NCBI GenBank assembly: GCA_036555745.1
Contig: DATBKV010000218.1
Span: 1-64,000 of the forward strand
DNA: 64,000 nucleotides
From: VAZQ01 sp036555745
Lineage (GTDB): Bacteria > Pseudomonadota > Alphaproteobacteria > Rhizobiales > Xanthobacteraceae
Reading direction: 5' to 3'
Shown here: one piece after another, positions 51,476 through 60,532 of the stretch
How the letters are laid out: each line of letters opens with the position of its first letter
Numbering within the stretch: the stretch's first letter is position 1
Made by a program: the position numbers and the translations under genes
The notes under the pieces: model-generated
What the model was told of the DNA's origin: nothing
Database searches by the model: none
Seen by the model: the letters and a program-made list of their open reading frames with translations, nothing else

Positions 51476-53665
51476 TCAAGCAGCCTTCCGCAGCGATGGG
51501 GCGAGGTCGAAGCGATCGAGGTTCATGACCTTGTTCCAGGCCGCGGCGAAGTCTTTCACGAACTTCTCCTTGGAGTCCGCGCACGCATAGACTTCCGCAA
51601 GCGCGCGCAGTTGCGAGTGCGAGCCGAAGATCAAGTCGACACGCGTCCCTGTCCACTTGAGTTCGTTGGTCTTGCGGTCGCGCCCTTCGTACACGCCTTC
51701 GGAGCCGGCGGACGGCTGCCATTGCGTGCCCATGTCGAGCAGGTTGACGAAGAAATCGTTGGTCAGCGTCTCGGGCTTCTTGGTGAAGGCGCCGTGCTTG
51801 GACTGCCCGGCGTTTGCGCCCAGCACGCGCAGGCCGCCGACGAGAACCGTCATCTCGGGCGCGGTCAACGTCAGCAATTGTGCCCGGTCCACCAACGCTT
51901 CCTCCGGCAACATCAGTGGCTTGCCGCGGAGATAGTTGCGGAAGCCGTCAGCAACCGGTTCGAGCGGCGCAAACGACTGCACGTCGGTCTGCTCCTGCGA
52001 TGCGTCCATGCGCCCCGGCGTGAAGCGGACCTTCACGTCGTGGCCTGCGGCCTTCGCGGCTTTCTCGATTGCGGCGCAGCCGCCGAGAACGATCAAATCG
52101 GCAAGCGAAACTTTCTTGCCGCCGGCGGCCGACGCGTTGAACTCCTTCTGGATCGCTTCGAGCTTCTGAAGCACCGTCGCGAGTTGCTTCGGCTCGTTGA
52201 CCTCCCAGTCCTTTTGCGGCGCAAGACGAATGCGCGCACCGTTCGCGCCGCCGCGCTTGTCGGAGCCGCGGAACGATGAGGCCGACGCCCAAGCGGCGGA
52301 AACCAGCTGCGATACGGACAGCCCGGAGGCCAGGATCTTGGCCTTCAGAGCCGCAATGTCCTGCTCCCCGATCAGTGGATGGTTCACCGCCGGGATCGGG
52401 TCCTGCCAGATCAGCGTCTCCTTCGGCACAAGCGGGCCGAGATAGCGCGCGATCGGTCCCATGTCGCGATGCGTCAGCTTGAACCAAGCCCGGGCAAAGG
52501 CGTCGGCGAACTCGTCCGGATGCTCGTAGAAGCGCCGCGAGATCTTCTCGTAGGCCGGGTCGAGCCGTAGCGAAAGGTCGGTGGTCAGCATGGTCGGCAC
52601 ATGTTTCTTCGACGAATCGAAGGCGTCCGGGATCGTGGCGGCGGCGCCTTTCGCCTTCCACTGGTACGCACCAGCCGGGCTTTTCGTCAGCTCCCATTCA
52701 TTGTTGAACAGGTTGTCGAAGAAGTGGTTGCTCCACCTCGTCGGCGTCTGCGACCAGGTGACCTCGGGGCCGCCGGTGATGGCGTCAGCGCCGAAGCCGG
52801 TTCCATACCTGCTCTTCCAGCCGAGACCCTGGTCCTCGACGGCGGCGGCTTCCGGCACTGGGCCCATCAGCGACGGATCGCCTGCACCGTGGGTCTTGCC
52901 GAAGGTGTGGCCGCCGGCAATGAGCGCGACGGTTTCCTCGTCGTTCATCGCCATGCGGAAGAATGTCTCGCGGATGTCCTTGGTCGCCGCGACCGGATCG
53001 GGCTTGCCGTTCGGTCCTTCCGGGTTGACGTATATGAGGCCCATCTGCACCGCGCCGAGCGGATTCTGCAGTTCACGTTCGCCGCTGTAGCGTTCATCCC
53101 CGAGCCACGTCCCCTCGGGACCCCAGTAGAGCTCTTCCGGCTCCCACACGTCGGCGCGGCCGCCGGCAAAACCGAATGTCTTGAAGCCCATCGACTCCAG
53201 CGCGACGTTGCCGGCGAGAACCATGAGGTCGGCCCAGGAGATTTTCCGGCCGTACTTCTGCTTGATCGGCCACAGCAGCCGGCGCGCCTTGTCGAGATTC
53301 GCGTTGTCCGGCCAACTGTTGAGGGGGGCGAAGCGCTGCTGGCCGGAGCCGGCGCCGCCGCGGCCGTCGGCGATGCGGTAGGTGCCCGCGCTGTGCCACG
53401 CCATGCGGATGAACAGCCCCCCGTAATGGCCGAAGTCGGCCGGCCACCAGGGCTGCGAGTCCGTCATCAAGGCTTGCAGGTCCTTGATCACGGCATTCAG
53501 GTCGAGGCTCTTGAATTCCTTGGCGTAGTCGAACGCCTCGCCCATGGGATCGGACAGGCTCGAATGCTGGTGCAGAACCTGAAGGTCCAGCACGTCCGGC
53601 CACCAGTCCCGGTTTCTGTGTCCGCGGGTCCCGCCCGTGAACGGGCACTTGGTCTTGTCATCCAT
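51476..53665 (-). CDS. katG: Catalase-peroxidase KatG
   Basis: 729-residue bifunctional heme enzyme that destroys hydrogen peroxide. The active site is complete: distal R87, W90 and H91 (FIRMAWHSAGTYR), proximal H253 (AGGHTFGKTHG), and the Met-Tyr-Trp adduct residues W90, Y212 and M238 in the same spacing as M. tuberculosis W107-Y229-M255. Two peroxidase-like domains, the second catalytically inactive as usual. ATG at 53665 has a strong AGGAGGTAACG site; the frame open to 53725 is not conserved. No oxyR gene is nearby. No fused domains or truncation. Confidence 0.97.
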   Translation of the reverse strand: MDDKTKCPFTGGTRGHRNRDWWPDVLDLQVLHQHSSLSDPMGEAFDYAKEFKSLDLNAVIKDLQALMTDSQPWWPADFGHYGGLFIRMAWHSAGTYRIADGRGGAGSGQQRFAPLNSWPDNANLDKARRLLWPIKQKYGRKISWADLMVLAGNVALESMGFKTFGFAGGRADVWEPEELYWGPEGTWLGDERYSGERELQNPLGAVQMGLIYVNPEGPNGKPDPVAATKDIRETFFRMAMNDEETVALIAGGHTFGKTHGAGDPSLMGPVPEAAAVEDQGLGWKSRYGTGFGADAITGGPEVTWSQTPTRWSNHFFDNLFNNEWELTKSPAGAYQWKAKGAAATIPDAFDSSKKHVPTMLTTDLSLRLDPAYEKISRRFYEHPDEFADAFARAWFKLTHRDMGPIARYLGPLVPKETLIWQDPIPAVNHPLIGEQDIAALKAKILASGLSVSQLVSAAWASASSFRGSDKRGGANGARIRLAPQKDWEVNEPKQLATVLQKLEAIQKEFNASAAGGKKVSLADLIVLGGCAAIEKAAKAAGHDVKVRFTPGRMDASQEQTDVQSFAPLEPVADGFRNYLRGKPLMLPEEALVDRAQLLTLTAPEMTVLVGGLRVLGANAGQSKHGAFTKKPETLTNDFFVNLLDMGTQWQPSAGSEGVYEGRDRKTNELKWTGTRVDLIFGSHSQLRALAEVYACADSKEKFVKDFAAAWNKVMNLDRFDLAPSLRKAA

Positions 53666-53830
53666 CGTTACCTCCTGAACTCTTTCCCTGAACTGTTTCG
53701 GCTCCTCGGGCGGTAGGTTACCCAAAGCCTCCCATCAGGGGAAATCGGATTTAATGTTCTTGCGATAAGACATCCTGATGAAAAGCATGGCTGCCCCTGT
53801 TGGGTCTGGGTTGCCGGTATTCTTCAGCGG

Positions 53831-54487
53831 TCAGCCCGGTTGCGGCAGCACCGTCTGCACGACCAAGCCGCGGGCGCGAGCGTCGACAACGCCGAGCGCT
53901 CGCAACGCGAACAGGGCGAGGCTCTGCACCTGCGCTCGCGCCACCGTCGCTTCCGGCGCGGCGGCAGGCGGGCGCGGGCCGACCACTCCGGCACTCAGGG
54001 CCCCTATCAGGGCGGAGGCCGCCATCGCGGCATCCTGATCCGGAAGACGTCCGGCGGCGATCGCGTTGCGGATGAGCTCGTCAAATCGCGCGGCGAGCGC
54101 CGCCCGGTAGGCGTTGCGGACGACCGCGGGCTGCGCCCCATCGGCGATCAGCGCGATGGCGAGGCGAGGCGAGGCCACCGCCCGCGCCGTGAAAATAGTC
54201 ACGGCCGCCGCCAATGCAGAGAGGGGCCCCGGCGCGGCTCTCGCCGCCCGCTCGATGGCGGCCATCTCGCGCTCGCCAAGCGCCGCCAGGGCGGCGGCGA
54301 CCAGCTCGGTCTTGGAGGGAAAATAGCGATACACTGTGCCGGCGGCGATCCCGGCACGCGCGGCAACCTCGACGATTTGCACCGCTGCCAAGCCCTCCTC
54401 GACCACGGTCTCGCACGCCGCCGCCACGATTGCTGCCCGGCGGGCGGCAAGCCTGCGGGCGACGTTCTCGGTCCGTCGATAAGCCAT
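53831..54487 (-). CDS. TetR/AcrR-family transcriptional regulator
   Basis: 218 residues. The helix-turn-helix is clear: AAIVAAACETVVEEGLAAVQIVEVAARAGIAAGTVYRYFPSKTELV (recognition helix near residues 45-60), followed by a helical ligand domain rich in Ala. ATG at 54487. A perfect 14-bp palindrome (54513-54526) lies 26 bases upstream in the divergent spacer with the binding-protein gene at 54618, so it likely represses itself and that gene. The inducer is unknown. Confidence 0.9.
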   Translation of the reverse strand: MAYRRTENVARRLAARRAAIVAAACETVVEEGLAAVQIVEVAARAGIAAGTVYRYFPSKTELVAAALAALGEREMAAIERAARAAPGPLSALAAAVTIFTARAVASPRLAIALIADGAQPAVVRNAYRAALAARFDELIRNAIAAGRLPDQDAAMAASALIGALSAGVVGPRPPAAAPEATVARAQVQSLALFALRALGVVDARARGLVVQTVLPQPG

Positions 54488-54512
54488 GACGAATCAACCT
54501 CGCAAGAACAAA

Positions 54513-54526
54513 TGAACCATGGTTCA
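54513..54526. promoter_or_regulatory. Probable TetR operator (perfect 14-bp palindrome)
   Basis: TGAACCATGGTTCA is perfectly palindromic and lies between the divergent TetR and binding-protein genes, 26 bases from the TetR start. Confidence 0.75.
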
Positions 54527-54617
54527 CAGCGGGGCAACGACGTTGGATGGCCGCACCGGCCAGCAGATGGTATCGTCTCGCCGCAGGCGAGAGCCCTAGC
54601 CAAGTGAGGGAAGACCA

Positions 54618-55622
54618 ATGCGTGCATCGCAATGGCTGCCGGCGTTGGCCGTCCTGCTCATGACCGTGACAGCGCAAGGCGCCGAGCCGGTGCGGATCCG
54701 AGCGAGTTGGATCGTGGCGCCGTCAGACTGGACGCCGCTGCTGCCGGAAAAGCCCGAGCTGATGATGCACAACGGCAAAAGCTATCTGTTCGAGCCGATG
54801 CGCTTCCAGGGCACGCCCGCCGTCATCACCGCGCTCGCCAACGACGAGGTCGAGCTCGGCAACTTGGCCTTCTCCTCGCTCGGGCTCGCGATCGAGAACG
54901 CGGGTCTCGACGATCTGCGCATCGTCGGCGATCAGTTCAAGGACGGCAGCGAAGGACACTACAGCAACCAGTTCTTCGTGCTCAAAGATAGTGCGATCCG
55001 CAAGGTCGAGGACCTCAAGGGCAAGGTCGTCGCCACCAACGCGGCCGGTAGCGCGGTCGACATCGCCATGCGCGCCATGCTGCGCAAGCATGGGCTCGAG
55101 GACAAGCGCGACTACACGGTGGTGGAGGCGCCGTTCCCCACCATGAAGGCGATGCTCGCGCAGAAGAAGGCTGATCTCGCCTCGTTCGTGGCGCCGTTCG
55201 CGTTCGACCCGGGTCTCCAGGAGATCGCCCGGCCGCTGTTCAGCCAGCGCGACGCGCTCGGCCCGACCCAGATGATCGTATGGGTCGCACGCGCCGGCTT
55301 CCTGCAAAAGAACCGCGCGGCCATGCTCGATTTCTTCGAGGATTCCGTGCGGGTGGTGCGCTGGTATCTCGACCCCAAGAATCACGACCAGGCCGTGCAA
55401 ATCGCGGCCCGGATCACCAAGCTGCGCCCGGAACTGTTCGCGAGCTGGCTGTTCACCAACAGGGAATATGCGCGCAGCCCCGACCTCCTGCCCGACTTGG
55501 GCGCGCTGCAGTCCAACATCGACGTGCAGCGCGAACTGGGATTCCTCAAGCGCCCCCTCGATGTGAACAAATACGCCGATCTGAGCCTGGTGCGGGAGGC
55601 GGCGCGGCGCATCAAACAATGA
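54618..55622 (+). CDS. ABC transporter substrate-binding protein, NMT1-like
   Basis: 334-residue periplasmic binding protein. Signal peptide MRASQWLPALAVLLMTVTAQGAE; then VRIRASWIVAPSDWTPLLPEKPE, FEPMRFQGTPAVITALANDEVELGN and VEDLKGKVVATNAAGSAVDIAMRAML, the last being the NMT1/TauA ligand-domain pattern. ATG at 54618 follows GAGGGAAGACC. No ABC permease or ATPase is adjacent. It is divergent from the TetR gene with a shared palindrome, and is followed by a class II aldolase gene 156 bases on, perhaps in one pathway. Ligand unknown. Confidence 0.85.
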   Translation: MRASQWLPALAVLLMTVTAQGAEPVRIRASWIVAPSDWTPLLPEKPELMMHNGKSYLFEPMRFQGTPAVITALANDEVELGNLAFSSLGLAIENAGLDDLRIVGDQFKDGSEGHYSNQFFVLKDSAIRKVEDLKGKVVATNAAGSAVDIAMRAMLRKHGLEDKRDYTVVEAPFPTMKAMLAQKKADLASFVAPFAFDPGLQEIARPLFSQRDALGPTQMIVWVARAGFLQKNRAAMLDFFEDSVRVVRWYLDPKNHDQAVQIAARITKLRPELFASWLFTNREYARSPDLLPDLGALQSNIDVQRELGFLKRPLDVNKYADLSLVREAARRIKQ

Positions 55623-55778
55623 CCTCGCGCGCGACCCATACGCGCTGTCATGCCGGCGCGAACGGGCACCCCCGTAAACGCGGAATTTCGCGACTAGGTA
55701 GCGCGAGACGCGGATTGCCCGATCACGCACTCGCGCAGATGATCGACGGCGGCGCACATTGATCGAGGAGATGAGCTA

Positions 55779-56549
55779 ATGCCGGCCACGGCACCCGCAG
55801 TCGCTCGGACCGCCAAGTCGAACGTCGCGCCAGCGGAATGGGAGCAGCGCGTGAATCTCGCGGCTTGCTACCGCCTGGTCGAGCATTTCGGCTGGACCGA
55901 CTTGATCTACACCCACATTTCCGCGCGCGCACCGGGCGAGCACGGGCATTTCCTGCTCAACCGTTTCGGATTGCTGTTCGACGAGGTGACGGCGTCGAAC
56001 CTGATCAAGGTCGATCTCGACGGCAACCTCATAGATGAGCCCGATGCCCCCATGCACAAGGCCGGTTTCGTCATCCACAGCGCGATCCACGGCGGGCGCG
56101 CGGACGTCGACTGCGTAATCCATACCCATTCCAAGGCCGGCGTCGCGGTCGCCGCCATGAAGGAGGGTCTTCTTCCGCTTAGCCAGCACGCGCAGCTGTT
56201 CTACGGGCGCGTGAGCTACCACGATTACGAAGGCCTCGCGATTGACATCGATGAGCGCGAGCGGCTGGTGCGCGACCTCGGGGACAATCCGGTGATGATC
56301 CTGCGCAATCACGGCTTGCTCGCGGTCGGCGCCAGCATTCCGCTTGCGTTCAGCAATCTGTTCAATCTGCAGTTCGCGTGTGAGACGCAGGTGCTGGCGA
56401 TGGCGGGGAATGGCGCGCTCAACCTCCCGCCGCCCGCAGTATCGGCGCACACAGCCAAGCTCGCCGTTGCGGCTGATGCCCCCTTCGGCACGGAATGGGC
56501 GGGCCTGCTGCGCAAGCTCGACCGGCTGGATCCGTCGTACAAGACCTGA
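55779..56549 (+). CDS. Class II aldolase/adducin family protein
   Basis: 256-residue zinc-dependent aldolase-fold protein. Predicted metal ligands are H115 and H117 (VIHTHSKAG) and H178 (RNHGLLAVG). The N-terminal LAACYRLVEHFGWTDLIYTHISAR and GLLFDEVTASNLIKVDLDGN are family hallmarks. Members include fuculose-1-phosphate aldolase, but the same sequence type occurs with no aldolase activity, so the substrate is open. ATG at 55779 follows GATCGAGGAGATGAGCTA. It converges on the ThDP enzyme gene (32-base gap). Confidence 0.88.
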   Translation: MPATAPAVARTAKSNVAPAEWEQRVNLAACYRLVEHFGWTDLIYTHISARAPGEHGHFLLNRFGLLFDEVTASNLIKVDLDGNLIDEPDAPMHKAGFVIHSAIHGGRADVDCVIHTHSKAGVAVAAMKEGLLPLSQHAQLFYGRVSYHDYEGLAIDIDERERLVRDLGDNPVMILRNHGLLAVGASIPLAFSNLFNLQFACETQVLAMAGNGALNLPPPAVSAHTAKLAVAADAPFGTEWAGLLRKLDRLDPSYKT

Positions 56550-56581
56550 CGACGCCCTGTTGCTCTCCCAGACGCAGGGAA

Positions 56582-58261
56582 TCACCCGCCAGCCTGCGCC
56601 TTCTCACGCGTGGCGGTGAGCGACATCGTGGGGGTGAGCGCCTCGGGATCGACCCTCAGGTGCAGGATCGCCGGCTTGCCCGACGCCTGCGCCGCCTCGA
56701 AGGCCGGAAAGAAATCGGCTGTCTTCTCCACGGTGGCGCCGTAGCCGCCGAAAGCGCGCGCATAGGCTGCGAAATCCGGGTTCTTCAGGCCGGTTGCGAT
56801 GACGCGGCCGGGATAATGGCGCTCCTGGTGCATGCGAATGGTACCGTACATGCCGTTGTCGATCACGATGACGATGACCGGCAACTCATATTGCACGGCG
56901 GTGGCGAATTCCTGCCCGGTCATGAGGAAATCGCCGTCGCCGGCAAAGGCAATGACGGTGCGCTCGGGCGCCATGCGCTTCATGCCGATCGCTGCCGGCA
57001 CGCCATAGCCCATCGAGCCCGAGATCGGGGCGAGCTCGCTGCCGTAGCGGCGATAGCGCGTGTAGCGGTGGACCCAAACGGAAAAATTGCCGGCACCGTT
57101 GCAGACGACCGTGTCGGGGGGGAGCTTCGTGCGTAAGCCCACGATGATCTCGCCAAGATTGACCGGGCCGGGCACCGCCGTCGGCTGATCGGTCCACGCC
57201 AGGAATTCGTCGTGTGCGGTCGCGGCCGCGCCCTGCCAGCGCAGCTCCCCCGGAGGCTGCAAGCCTTCCAACGCGGCGGCGAAGGCGGTCGGCGAAGCGT
57301 TGATCGGCAGGTGCGGCCGATAAACCCGGCCGAGCTCGTCGACGCCGGGAAAGACATGCACCAATGTCTGCCGTGGGCCCGGAATGTCGAGCAGGGTGTA
57401 GCCCTGCGAGGGCATCTCGCCCAGCCGGCCCCCCACCAGCACGATGAGATCGGCAGCCTTCACGCGGGCGAGCAGCTTGGGGTTGGGGCCGATGCCGAGG
57501 TCGCCGGCGTAGCAGGGATGCTCCGGATCAAACAGATGCGCACGGCGGAACGTAGTGGCGACCGGGATAACGAATCGTTCTGCAAACCGCGCAACCCCGG
57601 CGCAGGCCGTCTGCGACCAGCGGCTGCCGCCGAGCAGCACGACGGGGCGCTCGGCCGCCCACAAGAGTTTCTGCAGCCGGCTCATGTCGGTGGCGCCGGG
57701 CCAAGTTTCAACCGGTTCGAAGGCGGGCGCATCGGGAACGGCGACGCGCTCGAGCAGCATGTCCTCGGGCAGCGCCATCACCACCGGTCCCGGCCGGCCG
57801 CTGGTAGCGGCGTAGAAGGCGCGCGAGACGAGCTCGGGAATGCGGACGGGGTCGTCGATCTCGGTCGCCCATTTGGCGATCGATCCGAACACGGCGCGGT
57901 AGTCCAGCTCCTGGAATGCCTCGCGCTCGCGCATGTCGCGCCCAACTTGACCGACGAACAGGATCAGCGGGGTGGAATCCTGGCGCGCGATGTGCAGCCC
58001 CGCCGCCGCGTTGGTGGCGCCCGGCCCGCGCGTGACGAAGCTGATGCCGGGCCGACCGCTGGCCTTGCCCACCGCCTCCGCCATGATCGCCGCCCCGCTC
58101 TCATGCCGGCACACCGTCACTGCGATGGCGCGGTCGTGCAAGGCATCGAGCGCGGCGATGTAGCTCTCGCCCGGCACACAGAAGGTGTGGCGCACGCCGT
58201 GAACGACGAGCTGATCGATCAAAACCTCGGCGGCCGTTCTCGTGCCGTCATTGGCGCGCAT
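56582..58261 (-). CDS. Thiamine pyrophosphate-dependent enzyme, acetolactate-synthase-like
   Basis: 559 residues, full length for the large subunit of the POX/AHAS family. The activating Glu is E32 (CVPGESYI). The ThDP/Mg motif GDGDFLMTGQEFATAVQYELP runs at about 438-458, ending near IDNGMYGTIR. The N-terminal PYR, middle FAD/DHS-like and C-terminal PP domains are all there. It may be acetolactate synthase-like, oxalyl-CoA decarboxylase-like or a benzoylformate-type decarboxylase. I see no small regulatory subunit (ilvN), so true branched-chain synthesis is unlikely. Start ATG at 58261 with CGGAGA upstream. Confidence 0.85.
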   Translation of the reverse strand: MRANDGTRTAAEVLIDQLVVHGVRHTFCVPGESYIAALDALHDRAIAVTVCRHESGAAIMAEAVGKASGRPGISFVTRGPGATNAAAGLHIARQDSTPLILFVGQVGRDMREREAFQELDYRAVFGSIAKWATEIDDPVRIPELVSRAFYAATSGRPGPVVMALPEDMLLERVAVPDAPAFEPVETWPGATDMSRLQKLLWAAERPVVLLGGSRWSQTACAGVARFAERFVIPVATTFRRAHLFDPEHPCYAGDLGIGPNPKLLARVKAADLIVLVGGRLGEMPSQGYTLLDIPGPRQTLVHVFPGVDELGRVYRPHLPINASPTAFAAALEGLQPPGELRWQGAAATAHDEFLAWTDQPTAVPGPVNLGEIIVGLRTKLPPDTVVCNGAGNFSVWVHRYTRYRRYGSELAPISGSMGYGVPAAIGMKRMAPERTVIAFAGDGDFLMTGQEFATAVQYELPVIVIVIDNGMYGTIRMHQERHYPGRVIATGLKNPDFAAYARAFGGYGATVEKTADFFPAFEAAQASGKPAILHLRVDPEALTPTMSLTATREKAQAGG

Positions 58262-58453
58262 GGGCGTCTCCGGAGCGTTTACGAATGCTTATAGCGCGAA
58301 GGGCGGTCCAAATCGCCTGTCACGCTACCGCCATGGCCGATTGCGCAATATCACGCCGCTGCAATTGCCCGCGGGCAACGACGTGGAGCATCTCGGCGGT
58401 GCGGGTACGGCGGTAGCGTACGCTTTTCGCAGGCTTGCGGTTATCTCACGCCC

Positions 58454-58852
58454 TCACGTCGCGGGCTCAACCGAGACCACCTGGAACGTGTGCATCTCGC
58501 CGTCCGCGCCCCGGATCGAGACGTATTCGCCGTTGCGAAAGGCATGGTCGCCGAAGCGATAGCCGGCCTCGTCGTCGTCCTCCACTGTCTCATCGTAATC
58601 GAAGATCCAGCGCGCGTGCTCGGCTCCGCCCGGCTTGTGCACCAGACGGCCGATCTCATCGTCCTCGCCCTCCCAGAACCTTCGCACCCTGCAATGCTCG
58701 CGGTGTTTGCGCCAAAGCTCGACATCAATGCGCCCGTCGGGCCCGAGCGGAGCCGCGAACTCATAGCCGTGCTTGTCCGAGCCCTGGGGAAATTCCTTGG
58801 AGCGGGCGAGATTGAGCCGGATGCGCTTGAGCGCGTGCGGCAATTGGGTCAT
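58454..58852 (-). CDS. Conserved hypothetical protein
   Basis: 132 residues starting MTQLPHALKRIRLNLARSKEFPQGS. It is rich in Asp, Glu, Arg and His and looks soluble; no signal peptide or TM. LWRKHREHCRVRRFWEGEDDEIGRLVHKP and WIFDYDETVEDDDEAGYRFGDHAF are likely conserved. The ATG at 58852 follows AAGGAGGCCC, so the upstream open frame (to 58921) is not needed. I do not recognise a function; it resembles small conserved proteobacterial proteins of unknown role. Confidence 0.68.
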   Translation of the reverse strand: MTQLPHALKRIRLNLARSKEFPQGSDKHGYEFAAPLGPDGRIDVELWRKHREHCRVRRFWEGEDDEIGRLVHKPGGAEHARWIFDYDETVEDDDEAGYRFGDHAFRNGEYVSIRGADGEMHTFQVVSVEPAT

Positions 58853-58984
58853 GACGGGCCTCCTTGGGCTTACGTGCAAGGCTAGCACAATGAACGGATC
58901 GCGGTGCTGCGGGGTTGACATGGCTCAATGCCCGGCGAGATGCGGCGGTCGCGGGGTGGACCGTGGCAGGGAACCGCGACGGAC

Positions 58985-60526
58985 ATGACTGCGAGCGAAT
59001 CCCAAGAACCGGTCTTCGCGCTGCTCGCCAATCCCGCGACCTACGGCGGTGCCGAGGTCAAGCGTATCGACACCCATGCCGCATCGGTGTTCCTGGCCGG
59101 CGACCGTGCCTTCAAGGTCAAGCGGGCGGTGCGCTTTCCGTTCCTCGACTACTCCACGCTCGAGCGGCGCAAACTCGCCTGCGAGACCGAGCTCGAGGTC
59201 AATCGGCCGTTCGCTCCGGAAATTTATCGGCGCGTGGTGGCGATCACGCGCGAGACCGACGGCCGCTTGGCGCTCGTCGGCGCCGGCACCCCGGTGGAAT
59301 GGGCGGTGGAAATGCGCCGCTTCGACGAGCGCGCGACCCTCGATCGGCTGGCGGATGCCGGCAAGGTCGATCCGGCGCTGGCGGATGCGCTCGGGCGAGC
59401 GGTCGCGGACGCGCATGCCGCCGCTCCCAGGCTCGAGGCGAAGGCGTGGATTAAAGCGCTCGCGAGCTACATCGAAGAGCACGTCGCCGCGTTCGCCGAA
59501 ATGCCCGAGCTCTTCCCTCCGGAGGAGAGCGACGCGCTGGCGCGCGCCGGCCGCGCCGCCTATGCGCGCATTCAGCCGCTCCTCGTCGAGCGCGCGCGCA
59601 GGGGCCTGGTGCGCCGCGTTCACGGTGATCTCCATCTCGGCAACATTGTTCTGCTCGAAGGCCGGCCGGTGCTGTTCGATGCCATCGAGTTCAGTCCGCT
59701 GATCGCCTCAGGCGACGTGCTCTATGACTTGGCATTCCTGCTCATGGATCTCACCGAGCGCGACCTCAAAGCCGCCGCCAATATCGTGCTCAATCGCTAT
59801 CTCTTGGCGAGCAAGCGGGTAGAGGATCTCGACGCCCTGGCGACGCTGCCGTTCTTCCTGTCGATGCGGGCGGCCATCCGCGCCAAAGTGACGGCGGCGC
59901 GGCTCAAGCAGCCGGAGGCGAAACCGCCGACCGGGACGGCGGCCGTCGCGCGCAAATATTTCGATTTTGCGCGGCGCGTATTGTCACCCTCGCCGGCGCT
60001 GTTGATCGCGGTGGGCGGCCTCTCCGGGACCGGGAAGTCGGCGCTGGCACGCGCGCTGGCGCCGGAGATCGGAGCGGTGCCGGGGGCGCTGGTGCTGCGC
60101 TCGGACATCGAGCGCAAGACGCTGTTCGGAAAGGGAGAGGAGGAGCAGCTTCCGGAGCAGGCCTATTCGCCGGCGGTCGGCGCCCGCGTCTACGCCACCA
60201 TCGCCGACAAGGCGCGCCGCGCGCTCGCTGCCGGGCACTCGGCAATAGTCGACGCCGTGTTCGCGCGACCGCAGGAGCGGGCACTGATGGCGCAGTCCGC
60301 GCAGGCGCTCGGCGTGCCGTTCCATGGACTCTTTCTTGAGGCCGACCTCGCCACGCGCCTTGCGCGGGTGGGCGGCCGCGGCCGCGACGCCTCCGATGCC
60401 GACGCGGCGGTAGCACGGGAGCAGGAAAGCTACGAGCTCGGCGCGCTGGACTGGACCCGCGTCGACGCCTGCGGCACGCCGGAGGACACGCTCGCGCGAG
60501 CGCGGGCCGCGTTCGCGCCGCCATAG
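58985..60526 (+). CDS. Aminoglycoside-phosphotransferase-like / P-loop kinase fusion protein
   Basis: 513 residues with two domains. The N-terminal ~330 are an APH-type kinase fold with the Brenner motif HGDLHLGNIVLLEGRPVLFD at about 213-232, in which the Asp of HGDLHLGN is catalytic and the Asp of LFDAIEF binds metal. The C-terminal ~170 are a P-loop kinase, with Walker A GGLSGTGKSAL at about 344-354 and the LVLRSDIERKTLFG segment typical of gluconate-kinase-like AAA_33 proteins. This two-domain protein is known in many Proteobacteria but its substrate is not. ATG at 58985; the in-frame upstream ATG at 58928 lies before a less conserved stretch. It does not imply antibiotic resistance. Confidence 0.82.
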   Translation: MTASESQEPVFALLANPATYGGAEVKRIDTHAASVFLAGDRAFKVKRAVRFPFLDYSTLERRKLACETELEVNRPFAPEIYRRVVAITRETDGRLALVGAGTPVEWAVEMRRFDERATLDRLADAGKVDPALADALGRAVADAHAAAPRLEAKAWIKALASYIEEHVAAFAEMPELFPPEESDALARAGRAAYARIQPLLVERARRGLVRRVHGDLHLGNIVLLEGRPVLFDAIEFSPLIASGDVLYDLAFLLMDLTERDLKAAANIVLNRYLLASKRVEDLDALATLPFFLSMRAAIRAKVTAARLKQPEAKPPTGTAAVARKYFDFARRVLSPSPALLIAVGGLSGTGKSALARALAPEIGAVPGALVLRSDIERKTLFGKGEEEQLPEQAYSPAVGARVYATIADKARRALAAGHSAIVDAVFARPQERALMAQSAQALGVPFHGLFLEADLATRLARVGGRGRDASDADAAVAREQESYELGALDWTRVDACGTPEDTLARARAAFAPP

Positions 60527-60532
60527 CTATAG

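Noticed and set aside
53666..53790. Possible OxyR or Fur box upstream of katG
   Set aside because: AT-rich stretches are present, but I could not fit an OxyR four-part pattern or a Fur palindrome convincingly.
58985..59700. Antibiotic resistance (aminoglycoside phosphotransferase)
   Set aside because: The kinase-fold domain belongs to a broad family fused to a P-loop kinase; nothing indicates drug modification.
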